Assembly: GCA_023898785.1 (NCBI GenBank)
Contig: CP060239.1
Location: 558,001 to 622,000, forward strand
Reading direction: 5' to 3'
Source of the DNA: Rhodospirillales bacterium
GTDB lineage: Bacteria > Pseudomonadota > Alphaproteobacteria > Micavibrionales > Micavibrionaceae
Length of the DNA stretch: 64,000 nt
The translations under genes were made by a program, and so were the position numbers. Positions 52,897-62,242 of this stretch are shown one piece after another. The notes under the pieces were generated by a model. That model did not search any database and was not told the DNA's origin. It saw only the letters and a list, made by a program, of their open reading frames with translations. The stretch's first letter is position 1; every line of letters starts with the position of its first letter.

Positions 52897-54927
52897 TTAT
52901 TTGGTCTTCTCCCCGCGGTACCATAGATCATCAAGAGGTTTTCTGATGGAGCGCCCAAACGCCTTTCGAGCTTGAGCGTAGCCTATGCGTCCTTGAAATC
53001 TGACATGCTCAGGCTTTCCGTTCCATATCTCGGTACATTTTTTATCCAGGAGTTCAGCCATCTTGCGGGCACGTCCGTCTTTCGTGAAATCTATCTTGTT
53101 GCGCCCATAGAAGCTAAACACAATTGGAGCGTAACCGGGATGAAGCGCCAATCCTAATTCGGTCGCCGTTAGCCAGAAGCGCTGTATGGCCATGCCCGAT
53201 GCAATAAAATCCTCTTTTGTCGGCTTTTTTTCGCTTTTCGCAAAAAGTGTAAAATGAGCGGCGCACAATAGCCCCGGTAAAACGTCCATCTCAAGGCGAG
53301 GCATGAGGGTTCCCCCCATATACGTGTTCATAAAACGGACTCTTTCCCATTTTTTCATAATTTTACGCATAAGCATGCGTGTTAACGGCGAGAGACCGGT
53401 GGCGGCATCTGGAATAGCGTTTTCACTCAGCTTATGATCCCAGTCGAGTATCTTTTTGTGAACAGGGTAGGCCTCAGGGATGCTCAGGCGAATGTCCGTG
53501 CCGATAGCGTTGACTTTAACGATATTCCAGCGATCTTTTAGATCTAAATGCCACTGAATTGAAAAATCGTCGCCGACACTTTGCTCCAAGGCCTGAATAG
53601 CCGTATCGTCAAGGCTTTTGAGTTTAAACGGATAGCGATTAACGCTACGTTCTTTGATAAATTTTGCAAGCTTTTCCGGTTGAACGGAGGCGTCTTTAGG
53701 CAAGTCGACGGCAATTTTAAACCCGGTTTCACACTCGTCCTCAAGAGCCCAGACCAGCTTGCGGCCAAAATCCGCTGCCGCCAACCGCGCAGATTCCAAA
53801 AGCGTGCCGGCGCTTTGGTATACGGGAATGCCGTCGCCGAGTTCGTAAACGTTATTGTCGCCACCAAGTCTGAGGTGAATGCGTACGGCGCTGTCCCCGG
53901 TTCTCTCAAAACGCCATGGCTGGCTGTTGTCCCCGCTCGGAGCCCAGCGCGCCATATCCAAAATCGCTACGATTTCGTCATCTGTTTCGATAGGTTTTTG
54001 TGTATCTCTAAGCTTTTCTTGCTGTTTGAGATCTGCGAGATGTTTTTTTTCCATATGTAATTTCAGCCTTTGTAAAGGGTTTTTCGCGCCAAAGGGGATG
54101 AAACCGTTTTTCCATCTTCCTGTATACGCATCGAAATGGTGGTAATGAGGCGCTGCTTTGAGCTTTCCTCTTCCTAAAAGAATTTTAAGTGCTTCCGCGC
54201 CGGCAACACCTGCCGCCAACGAACAGCCCATGGGCGTTGAGGGGGCCTTTTTCGCATTGATATCGAGCCGCCACGGTTCGACAAGCGATGCCCAGTGTAA
54301 AGGCACCGGAAGAAGCCCTGCGACGAAGTGTATAATTTTTTCCTCTTCGGACATTTCCCTTGAGATGCCAAAATAATCGGCGAAACTCATTTTACCGGGC
54401 ATAAAATTCAAATAAGCTGTCCCCATGCCAACGGGACCTGCGGTAATAACTGGAATTCCTTTATCATAGCAGGCCTCAAAGAAAAGAGAGCGCATATCCA
54501 AAACGAAGACATCGAAACCGTCAATGGCCAGATCCACCCCTTCCAAAAATGCGTCCAGGTTATCCTTGCTTATGCCTTCGGGAAAGGTTTTTATATCGAG
54601 TTCGGGGTTGATAAGGCGCGCTTTTTCCGCCATGACTTCGCTTTTTTCAAAGCCGATCGTGCTCATATCGGCTCCTATCTGACGGTTGAAATTCGCTACC
54701 TCAAAAACATCCATATCCGAGATGTTAAATGATCCTATGCCAAGTCTGACCAGTGTTAAAAGATGAAAACCGCCAACGCCCCCCATGCCGGGAATCGCGA
54801 CACGCTTGGAACGCAAAACCTCCTGCTCACTCTCCGTGAGAAAACCGAGATTGCGGCTAAAGGCGGTCTCATAGTCGAAAGGGCTACCTGCCTCTGCAAG
54901 AGGCTTTGCTAAAAAAGGTCTGATAAT
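52897..54927 (-). CDS. E1-like (ThiF) adenylyltransferase fused to a nitroreductase domain
   Basis: A protein of about 676 residues. Near the start, FDYETAFSRNLGFLTESEQE leads to the E1/ThiF nucleotide loop VAIPGMGGVGGFH and to NFNRQIGADMS. The last half is a nitroreductase/flavin domain (DMARWAPSGDNSQPWRFE, then LTATELGLALHPGY). The family stretch before the P-loop has no ATG, GTG or TTG, but AGGAGG (54935-54940) lies seven bases from an ATT at 54927, so I set the start there; the TTG at 54816 would cut off a conserved part. It is 42 bases after the acyltransferase stop. No zinc Cys pair. Confidence 0.72.
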   Translation of the reverse strand: MIRPFLAKPLAEAGSPFDYETAFSRNLGFLTESEQEVLRSKRVAIPGMGGVGGFHLLTLVRLGIGSFNISDMDVFEVANFNRQIGADMSTIGFEKSEVMAEKARLINPELDIKTFPEGISKDNLDAFLEGVDLAIDGFDVFVLDMRSLFFEACYDKGIPVITAGPVGMGTAYLNFMPGKMSFADYFGISREMSEEEKIIHFVAGLLPVPLHWASLVEPWRLDINAKKAPSTPMGCSLAAGVAGAEALKILLGRGKLKAAPHYHHFDAYTGRWKNGFIPFGAKNPLQRLKLHMEKKHLADLKQQEKLRDTQKPIETDDEIVAILDMARWAPSGDNSQPWRFERTGDSAVRIHLRLGGDNNVYELGDGIPVYQSAGTLLESARLAAADFGRKLVWALEDECETGFKIAVDLPKDASVQPEKLAKFIKERSVNRYPFKLKSLDDTAIQALEQSVGDDFSIQWHLDLKDRWNIVKVNAIGTDIRLSIPEAYPVHKKILDWDHKLSENAIPDAATGLSPLTRMLMRKIMKKWERVRFMNTYMGGTLMPRLEMDVLPGLLCAAHFTLFAKSEKKPTKEDFIASGMAIQRFWLTATELGLALHPGYAPIVFSFYGRNKIDFTKDGRARKMAELLDKKCTEIWNGKPEHVRFQGRIGYAQARKAFGRSIRKPLDDLWYRGEKTK

Positions 54928-54941
54928 AATAAAGCCTCCTC
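54924..54941 (-). promoter_or_regulatory. Strong Shine-Dalgarno before a non-canonical start
   Basis: Read on the minus strand the bases are GAGGAGG, then a short AT-rich run (CTTTATTATTATC) with three in-frame AT(T/C) codons but no ATG, GTG or TTG. Spacing from AGGAGG is 4, 7 or 10 bases to ATT (54930), ATT (54927) or ATC (54924). A site this strong is hard to explain unless used. Confidence 0.55.
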
Positions 54942-54969
54942 ACGTTTCGGTCACAGGCCTGTTATATCA

Positions 54970-55692
54970 TTATCGGGCCATTAAATGCCAAACATCATTG
55001 TGAGTATAGCTCATTTTTTCAAGAATATTGGATATATCTGAGAAAAAAGGACGTCTTTCCCCATGGTAAAGGAAAGTTTCCCCCACATAGTCCATTTTCA
55101 GTCCAATCATCTCGAGCTTTTTGAATAAAAACGGCTCCATAGCGCCTACCCAATGGGTTATATTGTGCGTTCTGCATAGCATGAAGCTGCCGGCCACAAT
55201 CCCCAAAAAGCCCAGATTAAGTATGGCAGAGTCGTCATCTATCTTTTTCTTTCTTGTTTGCGCAATGCAAAATCTTGAAATTTCACCAACATTATAAGAC
55301 ATGTGCTTAACGGATTTAACAACCTCGTCGTGCACGACACCTTCTATAGGAAGAGCGTGTTTCTCATCCTTTACAATCAGACGTGTAGTACCGATATTGA
55401 TACCGCTTTTATTATGTCTTACAAGCGCCATATGCGCCTTTTCATCATAGACGTCCTGTTCCAATCCTTCCAGATTATCTTCCGGATTTTCAAAAGGATT
55501 TTCAACGCAGTAGGCAAGATAGCGAATTCTCATAGCATCTTTTCTCAATTCCGGTGTATCCGCTAAAATAATTGAAAAATTATCGTGAAATTTCTGATAT
55601 AAACTAAGCGGCTTTGAGATAGCAGCGCCCGTATTTGATAAAGGCGCAGCAAAAGTATTCCCCACAGAGGATAAGGACGATTTTGTAAACAT
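54970..55692 (-). CDS. N-acyl amino acid synthase-like (PEP-CTERM/exosortase-associated) acyltransferase
   Basis: A 240-residue GNAT-fold protein of the FeeM/exosortase-associated acyltransferase group. Motifs: IRYLAYCVENPFENPED, the acyl-carrier region HMALVRHNKSG, TRLIVKD and EISRFCIAQTRKK. Such proteins join a fatty acyl chain to an amino acid or similar amine. The N-terminus (first 30 residues) is low-complexity. The ThiF-nitroreductase gene follows 42 bases later, so the pair is likely one transcription unit. No exosortase is seen in the window. Upstream 55693-55925 holds no gene. Confidence 0.75.
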   Translation of the reverse strand: MFTKSSLSSVGNTFAAPLSNTGAAISKPLSLYQKFHDNFSIILADTPELRKDAMRIRYLAYCVENPFENPEDNLEGLEQDVYDEKAHMALVRHNKSGINIGTTRLIVKDEKHALPIEGVVHDEVVKSVKHMSYNVGEISRFCIAQTRKKKIDDDSAILNLGFLGIVAGSFMLCRTHNITHWVGAMEPFLFKKLEMIGLKMDYVGETFLYHGERRPFFSDISNILEKMSYTHNDVWHLMAR

Positions 55693-55925
55693 AGATATAC
55701 CCCATTATTTTTGTCATAGCACATAGTATAGTATGCGGAACAAGTGATAAAAAAACCTTAATATTCCATAATATTTTAAATATTGCGTTTGAAAGAGCGT
55801 CTGTGCCCATATATAGGACGAATTCTGTATATATTATAAGATGATAGCAGCGATAGCGATGGCAGTTTGGAAAGTGCGAGCATATCGCTCGTAACGTGTT
55901 CAGATACAGCGCCCGATCTAAAAAA

Positions 55926-56741
55926 TCAGGAGATACGCTTCAGGTAACCGTCGGCTGCGACAGTTATCAAGATTTTACTTTCGATACGCTTGTCAATTTC
56001 CAGTTTAAGCCTTTTACCGTCAGCGGCTTTAATGTCTTCGTTTCCCAGATATTTCAAATATTTGTGCAGGGCTGTTTTGGGATTGTTGCCTTTGCCCCAG
56101 GGGCGATCGTTGTACATATCTTCCGGCATATCTTCGATACTACTATCATAGACGATGCAGTAGCTACCAATGCTTGTAAGAGGAGCATATGCCTTTAATT
56201 CTGCCAATACATGGTCGTGTGTATGATTCGAATCCAGTGATATTAATATTGTAGAAAAGTCTTTGGCGTAGTCGTACACTTTGGCAACCATATCCGGGGC
56301 GATTGATGAACCCTCAATCATGTCGATATGGTGCACCATGGGGTGTTTTTCAATCTCTGCCCTGTTATGGGCGCGTATATCTATGTCGATGCCAAGAACC
56401 TTACGTTTGCTGGCCTTAGGGTCAAGTGTCTTCCCTGCTTGCACTGCATCGCAATAATCCAGTTGTGCCAGGGCTGCGGCATTGGCTATTAGCGAACCTC
56501 CATGCGCAATTCCCGTCTCAATAATAAGATCGGGACGTACGGACCAGATCAATTCCTGCATGGCGACCATATCTTGCGGATATTGAATGATAGGTCTTCC
56601 CAACGCAGTAAAATTATAGGAATAATTTCTTAGGCCGCTTTCCTTCAAAAATTCCATGGCAAAAGCTTGGAGAGATGTGTCCTTCGAAAGAATTTCAAGG
56701 TTATTTTCAACCTCTTTCTTGAACGTTAAAATCTGGTTCAT
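55926..56741 (-). CDS. CmcI-like methyltransferase/hydroxylase family protein
   Basis: A 271-residue protein of the cephalosporin hydroxylase (CmcI)/rhamnosyl O-methyltransferase group, a SAM-type fold. Visible: DLIIETGIAHGGSL for the SAM loop, KVLGIDIDIRAHN, and LISLDSNHTHDHVLAELKAYAPL. In surface-sugar clusters such proteins are often O-methyltransferases, so that is the likely role here. It precedes no other minus gene before the gap and follows a second methyltransferase by 18 bases. Confidence 0.78.
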   Translation of the reverse strand: MNQILTFKKEVENNLEILSKDTSLQAFAMEFLKESGLRNYSYNFTALGRPIIQYPQDMVAMQELIWSVRPDLIIETGIAHGGSLIANAAALAQLDYCDAVQAGKTLDPKASKRKVLGIDIDIRAHNRAEIEKHPMVHHIDMIEGSSIAPDMVAKVYDYAKDFSTILISLDSNHTHDHVLAELKAYAPLTSIGSYCIVYDSSIEDMPEDMYNDRPWGKGNNPKTALHKYLKYLGNEDIKAADGKRLKLEIDKRIESKILITVAADGYLKRIS

Positions 56742-56759
56742 ATCGTACCTAATTTCTAT

Positions 56760-57551
56760 TTATTTACGCGTGGCGCATGCAAAAATAATGTTGCAGTCGT
56801 TTGGATGCAGTTTACCAAGTTCGTAAGATGCCCTACAAAACTCAGCCTTCCAGTCTTTGGCTTTTTCCTGACCCGTACGCCCCCAGCCATGCCCCTCATC
56901 CCACAACCCCTCTTTGAGGAACCAATCCATTTGTGGTGTTGATAAAATTTTGTAGAAGATACCGCCTGTTTTTGTAACAGTTAACCCAGCATTCTCTACT
57001 TCTTTAGTGAGGCTTTCCAAGTCATACGCTCTGCGGTGACCAGCAATATTAATATCAAATGGCGATAGCTCCTCGCAGCTTGTAAGCGTTCCCATTAAAA
57101 CTGCCAAACGACGGTTAATTGCCTGCGCATTTGGTACATGCATAATTAGCACACCATCATCATTCAAAAAGCTGGCTGCCTTTTTTAAGACTGCGACTGG
57201 ATCGATCACATGTTCCAGAATATCCAATAAAAAAACAGAATCAAATTTCTGTTCTGTTTCAAAATCCTCAATCAGGGCTTCGTGAAATTCAGCATTGGGC
57301 AATCTTTTTCTTGCTTCTGCAACGTGCTTTGATGAGGCGTCAACGCCAACAATGGTGTCAAAGTGATGTGAAAACATTTCCGTCATCAGGCCATCGCCAC
57401 AGGCCAAATCCAGCAAGGACTTTCCTTTTGCGTGCTCAAGGCACGACATAACCTTATAGTGGGCCAGAAATGCATTATATTCCGTGTGGAATTTACCCCG
57501 CTGCCAAGGGAATTCTTCTTGTCTTTCTTTTTCCTGGGGCAGAGTGCTCAT
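56760..57551 (-). CDS. Class I SAM-dependent methyltransferase
   Basis: A 263-residue methyltransferase with SAM loop LLDLACGDGLMTEMF, TIVGVDASSKHVAEA and FDSVFLLDILEHVIDP. The start overlaps the stop of the epimerase fusion by four bases, so they are co-translated. The substrate cannot be read from the sequence; the location suggests a sugar or a sugar-linked group. Confidence 0.8.
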   Translation of the reverse strand: MSTLPQEKERQEEFPWQRGKFHTEYNAFLAHYKVMSCLEHAKGKSLLDLACGDGLMTEMFSHHFDTIVGVDASSKHVAEARKRLPNAEFHEALIEDFETEQKFDSVFLLDILEHVIDPVAVLKKAASFLNDDGVLIMHVPNAQAINRRLAVLMGTLTSCEELSPFDINIAGHRRAYDLESLTKEVENAGLTVTKTGGIFYKILSTPQMDWFLKEGLWDEGHGWGRTGQEKAKDWKAEFCRASYELGKLHPNDCNIIFACATRK

Positions 57552-58834
57552 TTTATACCCTTGTTCTTTTCTAATTTGATATTGTGGCTCTTCAGGAGTT
57601 CGTCAATGCCCTCTTCAAAGACAATTTTTTCTTTCCAGTTAAACTGTTCGTTTATAGCCTTGCTGTTCAGGGCGATGTTTACAATATTATCCCCCAAGAG
57701 TCTATACTTAACCTTGCTTTCTGAACCCAGCCTTTCGCATACATATTGGGCAATATCATGCGTTTTTAAAAGACGGTCGCCTCCTATATTGAAATCCTGA
57801 TCAATACAATTTTTTACAGAACAATGCAGGGCAGACACGAAATCGCTGACATGCAGCATATTCAACATAGGTTCGGCGTTTTCGTATCTATGGGTGTAAA
57901 TCTCTTCACCCTGCAGTGCCTTGGCAATAAAATTAGACAGAAATTTCGGCCTACTGGATTCGGGTCCATATAGCAGAGACGATCTCAAAATTGTTGCTTT
58001 TAGCCCATGTTTTTTACGGTAGTGGACAATCAAATGTTCGCACAGATATTTGCTTTCCCCGTAAGGCCCTTTGGGACAGAGCGGTGTATTTTCATCAACA
58101 ATCAAAATAGCATCTTTCTGGCCTTCAGGTGGCGTGCATCCCAAATAAACTTCATATGTTGATGGAAAAATAAGATGTAAATCATTGTCTACACAGACTT
58201 CCAGAACGTTACGCAGCATTGTAACTGCGTCGCCCATGGCTCGATTGGATGTATAAATCCGAGGGTTGGCTAAGTGAACGCAACATGAAACATCATATTT
58301 TTGGGCATATATATCCAAAAGAGCTGCCCCACCCAACAAATCAATTTCAGATCTATCAGGTGCGTGTAATGCGCAATCGCCCGAACACTTTGACAAAAAA
58401 TTTTGTCCAATAAAACCCGTGCCACCAGTGACCAGTATGTTTGGAATTTTTTCTTTTTTATGGCTCTGGGCAGGTTCACTATTTCCCTTTGATAGGGCGG
58501 AACGTACAGCACCTAATGGTCCCAACTTAATTTCAAGCTCACCGGTTGATTGAACAACTTGATTCAATGCGTCTTCAAAGGATATTTTCTTGAATGCAGA
58601 TAATAAACCGATGGCAATTGCATTGCTTCGCGATATGCCATAATCACAACCAACAACGACACGGTACCCCTGATTCAGAAACTCTAGGCCTGTTTTGATT
58701 TTATCTTGTATGGATTCTTTATTATTTCCGGATTTATCAACCAAATCGCGCACGTCCAGGAGCCGCATATTATCCTCTAATTCAATTTTAGAGGCAGGGC
58801 CTGTACCTAAAAATGGTGTAATCCAGCGTATCAT
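57548..58834 (-). CDS. NAD-dependent epimerase/dehydratase with N-terminal tyrosine-phosphatase-like domain
   Basis: A 428-residue fusion. Residues 1-110 carry VVVGCDYGISRSNAIAIG, a match to the Cys-x5-Arg phosphatase loop (Cys63, Arg69, then Ser), with possible general-acid Asp in LLDVRDLVDKS. From residue 131 an extended short-chain dehydrogenase starts (ILVTGGTGFIGQNFL) with the catalytic YGESKYLCEH. The combination of a dual-specificity-phosphatase-like loop with an NDP-sugar epimerase is not one I know. It sits between an ATP-grasp enzyme (4-base overlap) and a methyltransferase. Confidence 0.72.
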   Translation of the reverse strand: MIRWITPFLGTGPASKIELEDNMRLLDVRDLVDKSGNNKESIQDKIKTGLEFLNQGYRVVVGCDYGISRSNAIAIGLLSAFKKISFEDALNQVVQSTGELEIKLGPLGAVRSALSKGNSEPAQSHKKEKIPNILVTGGTGFIGQNFLSKCSGDCALHAPDRSEIDLLGGAALLDIYAQKYDVSCCVHLANPRIYTSNRAMGDAVTMLRNVLEVCVDNDLHLIFPSTYEVYLGCTPPEGQKDAILIVDENTPLCPKGPYGESKYLCEHLIVHYRKKHGLKATILRSSLLYGPESSRPKFLSNFIAKALQGEEIYTHRYENAEPMLNMLHVSDFVSALHCSVKNCIDQDFNIGGDRLLKTHDIAQYVCERLGSESKVKYRLLGDNIVNIALNSKAINEQFNWKEKIVFEEGIDELLKSHNIKLEKNKGIK

Positions 58835-59856
58835 CGTGCTTTTTCGTTATATTGTTCGGGCGAAATATAATTTTCGGATAATGTTCGAAGATACCATCCT
58901 GGCTGTATTTGATAAGAGGCATCTTTGCTGCCCGTTTTTAAATGCTGAAGATAGAAATCGACTTCATTAAATCCCGCCATTGCACGCAAATAGGACGATG
59001 CCGAAAATCTTGGATTAATTTCAAAGGGAATTAAAGCACCGTTTTTAACGCGCCCCTGTACGTTAATTGGGCCTGTACTGCCGACTGCTTTGGCGATATC
59101 TTCGGCCTGGCGTCTAAATTCTGAAAAATCATCTATATATCCTTGTGAATAGCCGGATGAAATGACCCCGCCACGACTACGCATCATAATAGATAATTTT
59201 GCTTCAAGAGAGCGCTTTAGAGCTATTGATCCAGCTATTGATCCATCCGTCCATGACAGCACGCCTATTGTGAACTCACCCTCGCTCTCGTCTATATATT
59301 CTTGCACGATAGGAACTATTCCTATTCGTTGAATGTATTCGGCGTAAATCATGGCTTCTTGCGCATCCAGAGCAAAGAAAACCATGGCACTGCCCCCTGA
59401 ATCAGTTGAAGGCTTTACGATGCAGGGAAATTCGATGTCATTTAAATCAGAGAACACCGTAACCGCTTTTGTTTTTGGGATTGAAATATTTTTTTCTTTT
59501 AAAATTTGAAACGTTTTTTCTTTGTTCGAAAATATGTTTATAACATTGGTATTATTCGAAACGAGTTCTATTCCGTTTTCTTTTAGACGAGCTTTGGCCT
59601 GACCTAATAAAATCATAGGCTTTTCTCCGCCAGGGATAATCCATTGCGCACCACAATCTGAACATGCCTTGATTACCTCTGTAATGTAATCATCGTTGTC
59701 AACACGATATGTTTTTTGAAATTCTTTTTGATACATCCCATAAGCGACTGGCGAAATATCACAGCCATATATAATATAGCCCCCCTTCATTTTCAGGGCC
59801 TTCAACAGCTCTGTCCCTAAGGAAGCACCTCCAATGCCGGCAATCATGACTTTCAT
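58831..59856 (-). CDS. ATP-grasp family ligase
   Basis: A 341-residue ATP-grasp protein resembling carbamoyl-phosphate-synthase-like or PylC-like ligases. An N-terminal Rossmann-like part (MIAGIGGASLGTELLKALKMKG) is followed by an ATP-grasp domain (FPCIVKPSTDSGGSAMVFF, VQEYIDESEGEFTIG, INVQGRVKN, FEINPRFSAS). Such enzymes attach an amino acid or carboxyl group to an amine. Placement after a DegT aminotransferase suggests it acylates the amino sugar, but this is inference. Confidence 0.75.
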   Translation of the reverse strand: MKVMIAGIGGASLGTELLKALKMKGGYIIYGCDISPVAYGMYQKEFQKTYRVDNDDYITEVIKACSDCGAQWIIPGGEKPMILLGQAKARLKENGIELVSNNTNVINIFSNKEKTFQILKEKNISIPKTKAVTVFSDLNDIEFPCIVKPSTDSGGSAMVFFALDAQEAMIYAEYIQRIGIVPIVQEYIDESEGEFTIGVLSWTDGSIAGSIALKRSLEAKLSIMMRSRGGVISSGYSQGYIDDFSEFRRQAEDIAKAVGSTGPINVQGRVKNGALIPFEINPRFSASSYLRAMAGFNEVDFYLQHLKTGSKDASYQIQPGWYLRTLSENYISPEQYNEKAR

Positions 59857-59873
59857 AAAGCAGGTCTTTCCCT

Positions 59874-61019
59874 TTAAAGCTTTTGTGCAAGATCTTTGAT
59901 AACGTTACAGACCCTCTCAATATCATGATCGCTCATATCTGCATAGCCGGGCAGGTTCATGGCCCGAGCGCATATATCAAAACTATTTGGGGTTGTATGT
60001 TTGTCAACATCGTCAAAAACGGGAAGCATGCTCAGGGGCCAAAAGAATACGCGCGCATCAATATCGGCTTGCTCAAAAGCTTCTTGCATGTCCTCTCTGC
60101 TTACAGCGGCGTCCTTTGCAAAGACAACGGTCGGCATCCAATAGCCGTTAACCGTACCTTCGTGTTCTGGATTCATACTTATAACGTTGCATTGAATTAA
60201 TTCTGACAAGATGTTTTCATATTTGTGAAAAACGTCCCGTTTTTTACCAATTAATTCGCCTGCCCTTTCTATTTGAGCACAGCCTAATGCCGCTTCGATA
60301 TTAGACATTTTGTATTTAAAACCGATTTGCTCCGCCCAAAATTGTCTGGCCTGGCCTCTTTTGCGACCATGATTTGACAGGGTCAGAACGCGCTCATACA
60401 GTTCAGGATCATTGGTGATGAAAGCCCCCCCTTCCCCGGTCGTGAGTGTTTTTGTGCCATGAAAAGAAAATGTTCCAAAGGCGCCAAGTGTTCCTGCGTG
60501 CTGGTCTTTGTAATAAGACCCCAAGGCTTCTGCGCTGTCTTCTATCAAATGCAGATTGTGTTTTTTGCTAATCTGATTCAGGACATCCATTTCACATAGA
60601 TTTCCGTAGAGATGCGTCGCGATAATAGCTTTTGTCCGGGGGGTGATCGCCTCTTCAATCCGGGCGGGATCAATGCACCACGTATCAGACAGGATGTCGA
60701 TGAATACCGGATTTGCACCTAAATGAACGATTGGCGCGGCTGTAGCAATCCAATTTGTGTTGGCTAATATTACCTCATCGCCACTCTTAACACCAAGCGC
60801 CGATAACCCCATATGGATGGCTCCGGTGCAACTGGATGTCGCAATAGCATATTTTGCGCCGGTTAAATTCCTGAGGGCAGTTTCAAATTTATAAATATAA
60901 TCATAACATTGCGTCCCCCAGCCGTTGCGCGCTGCATCGGTTGCATATTTAACTTCCAGATCGGAAATTGAGGGTTTTGTATAGGCTATGCGATTGTTTT
61001 TCATATTTTGTTTATTCAT
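59874..61019 (-). CDS. DegT/DnrJ/EryC1/StrS sugar aminotransferase
   Basis: A 381-residue PLP-dependent aminotransferase acting on a keto nucleotide sugar. PLP Lys is in SFHGTKTLTTGEGGAF, and SSCTGAIHMGLSALG, HLIEDSAEALGS also fit. The start overlaps the C-methyltransferase stop by four bases (an in-frame ATG at 61004 is an alternative). With rfbF and rfbG it would give an amino deoxyhexose. Confidence 0.9.
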   Translation of the reverse strand: MNKQNMKNNRIAYTKPSISDLEVKYATDAARNGWGTQCYDYIYKFETALRNLTGAKYAIATSSCTGAIHMGLSALGVKSGDEVILANTNWIATAAPIVHLGANPVFIDILSDTWCIDPARIEEAITPRTKAIIATHLYGNLCEMDVLNQISKKHNLHLIEDSAEALGSYYKDQHAGTLGAFGTFSFHGTKTLTTGEGGAFITNDPELYERVLTLSNHGRKRGQARQFWAEQIGFKYKMSNIEAALGCAQIERAGELIGKKRDVFHKYENILSELIQCNVISMNPEHEGTVNGYWMPTVVFAKDAAVSREDMQEAFEQADIDARVFFWPLSMLPVFDDVDKHTTPNSFDICARAMNLPGYADMSDHDIERVCNVIKDLAQKL

Positions 61020-62239
61020 ACTACTTTCAGTTCCGGGATTGCTGTTACAAACTTCCCTCCCCAGTCGCTAATAAAGGACATCTGGTTAATGACTTCCTCT
61101 GCGATATTCCAGGGCAAAATAAGAACATAATCCGGTTTCTTTTCCTTAATATGTTCAGGAGAATAAATTGGAATATGACCGCTCGGTGTGTACTTGCCTT
61201 GCTTGGAAGGTGCGGCGTCACATATGTAGCTCAAAAGATCCTGGCGAATGCCAGCATAGTTCAGCAGCGTGTTTCCCTTGGCCGCCGCGCCGTATGCTGC
61301 GACGATTTTACCGGCTTCTTTTTGTTCAATTAAAAATTTGCAGAGTGCGTTTTTGATTGTATCGGCTTTATTCTGGAATGCTTCGTAAATCGCTTTTGAT
61401 TGCAGGCCATGCGCCTCTTCTTCCTGAAGTATTGTATCGACACTCTGCTGCGTTTGGCGCAGGTCATTATTATGACAGCCATAAATCCTTAAGCTTCCGC
61501 CGTGTGTTGGCAGGCGCTCTATATCAAAGACGCGTAAAGCGTGAGCCTCAAAAATACGCTTAACCGTATAAAGAGAAAGATATGAAAAATGCTCGTGGTA
61601 GACTGTGTCAAACTGCCTGTGTTTTATAAGTTCGAGAAGATGAGGAAATTCAAGTGTAACGGTTCCGCCTGGCTTCAGAATGTTTTTTATGCCTTTAGTG
61701 AAGTCATTAATGTCAGGCACATGCGCATAAACATTATTTCCAATAACAAGGTCTGCCATTTTTTTGTCTTGTTTCAAGGTCTGACTTGTATCAAAACCAA
61801 AAAATTCGCGCAGCACCGGAATGCCAATCGCTTCTGCAGCTTTGGCTGTGCTTTCTGTCGGCTCTATGCCTAAACACGGAATATCGTTTGCAACAAAGTT
61901 TTTAAGGAGATAACCGTCATTTGCGGCGAGTTCAATGACAAAGCTGTCACTGTTTAGATCGAGCCGTTCAATTATTGATTTACAGTAAAGCTTTGCATGT
62001 TCGAGCCATGTCTTTGAAACAGAAGAAAAATATGCATAGTCATTCGAAAATAGCGTGTCTGCGTCTGCAAAATCTTCCGTTTGCACAAGCCAGCAGTTGT
62101 TGCATGCGAAAACGCGTAGAGGGAATGTGATTTCCGGTTTGCTTAAGTCTGCTTGTGAAAGATACGCGTTGGATGGTGCAGAATATCCCAAGTCGAGAAA
62201 TAATAAATCCAGTTCTTGTGAGCAATGCCTACATTTCAT
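61016..62239 (-). CDS. Sugar C-methyltransferase (TylCIII-like)
   Basis: A 407-residue SAM enzyme. The start has a zinc-binding motif (MKCRHCSQELDLLFLDLGY; CNNCW further on), the middle has the SAM loop FVIELAANDGYLLKNFV, and the end is the C-terminal domain (VAAYGAAAKGNTLLNY). This three-part layout is that of NDP-hexose 3-C-methyltransferases. Their substrate is a 4-keto sugar, which rfbG would make. Starts three bases before the stop of the epimerase gene upstream. Confidence 0.88.
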   Translation of the reverse strand: MKCRHCSQELDLLFLDLGYSAPSNAYLSQADLSKPEITFPLRVFACNNCWLVQTEDFADADTLFSNDYAYFSSVSKTWLEHAKLYCKSIIERLDLNSDSFVIELAANDGYLLKNFVANDIPCLGIEPTESTAKAAEAIGIPVLREFFGFDTSQTLKQDKKMADLVIGNNVYAHVPDINDFTKGIKNILKPGGTVTLEFPHLLELIKHRQFDTVYHEHFSYLSLYTVKRIFEAHALRVFDIERLPTHGGSLRIYGCHNNDLRQTQQSVDTILQEEEAHGLQSKAIYEAFQNKADTIKNALCKFLIEQKEAGKIVAAYGAAAKGNTLLNYAGIRQDLLSYICDAAPSKQGKYTPSGHIPIYSPEHIKEKKPDYVLILPWNIAEEVINQMSFISDWGGKFVTAIPELKVV

Positions 62240-62242
62240 AGT

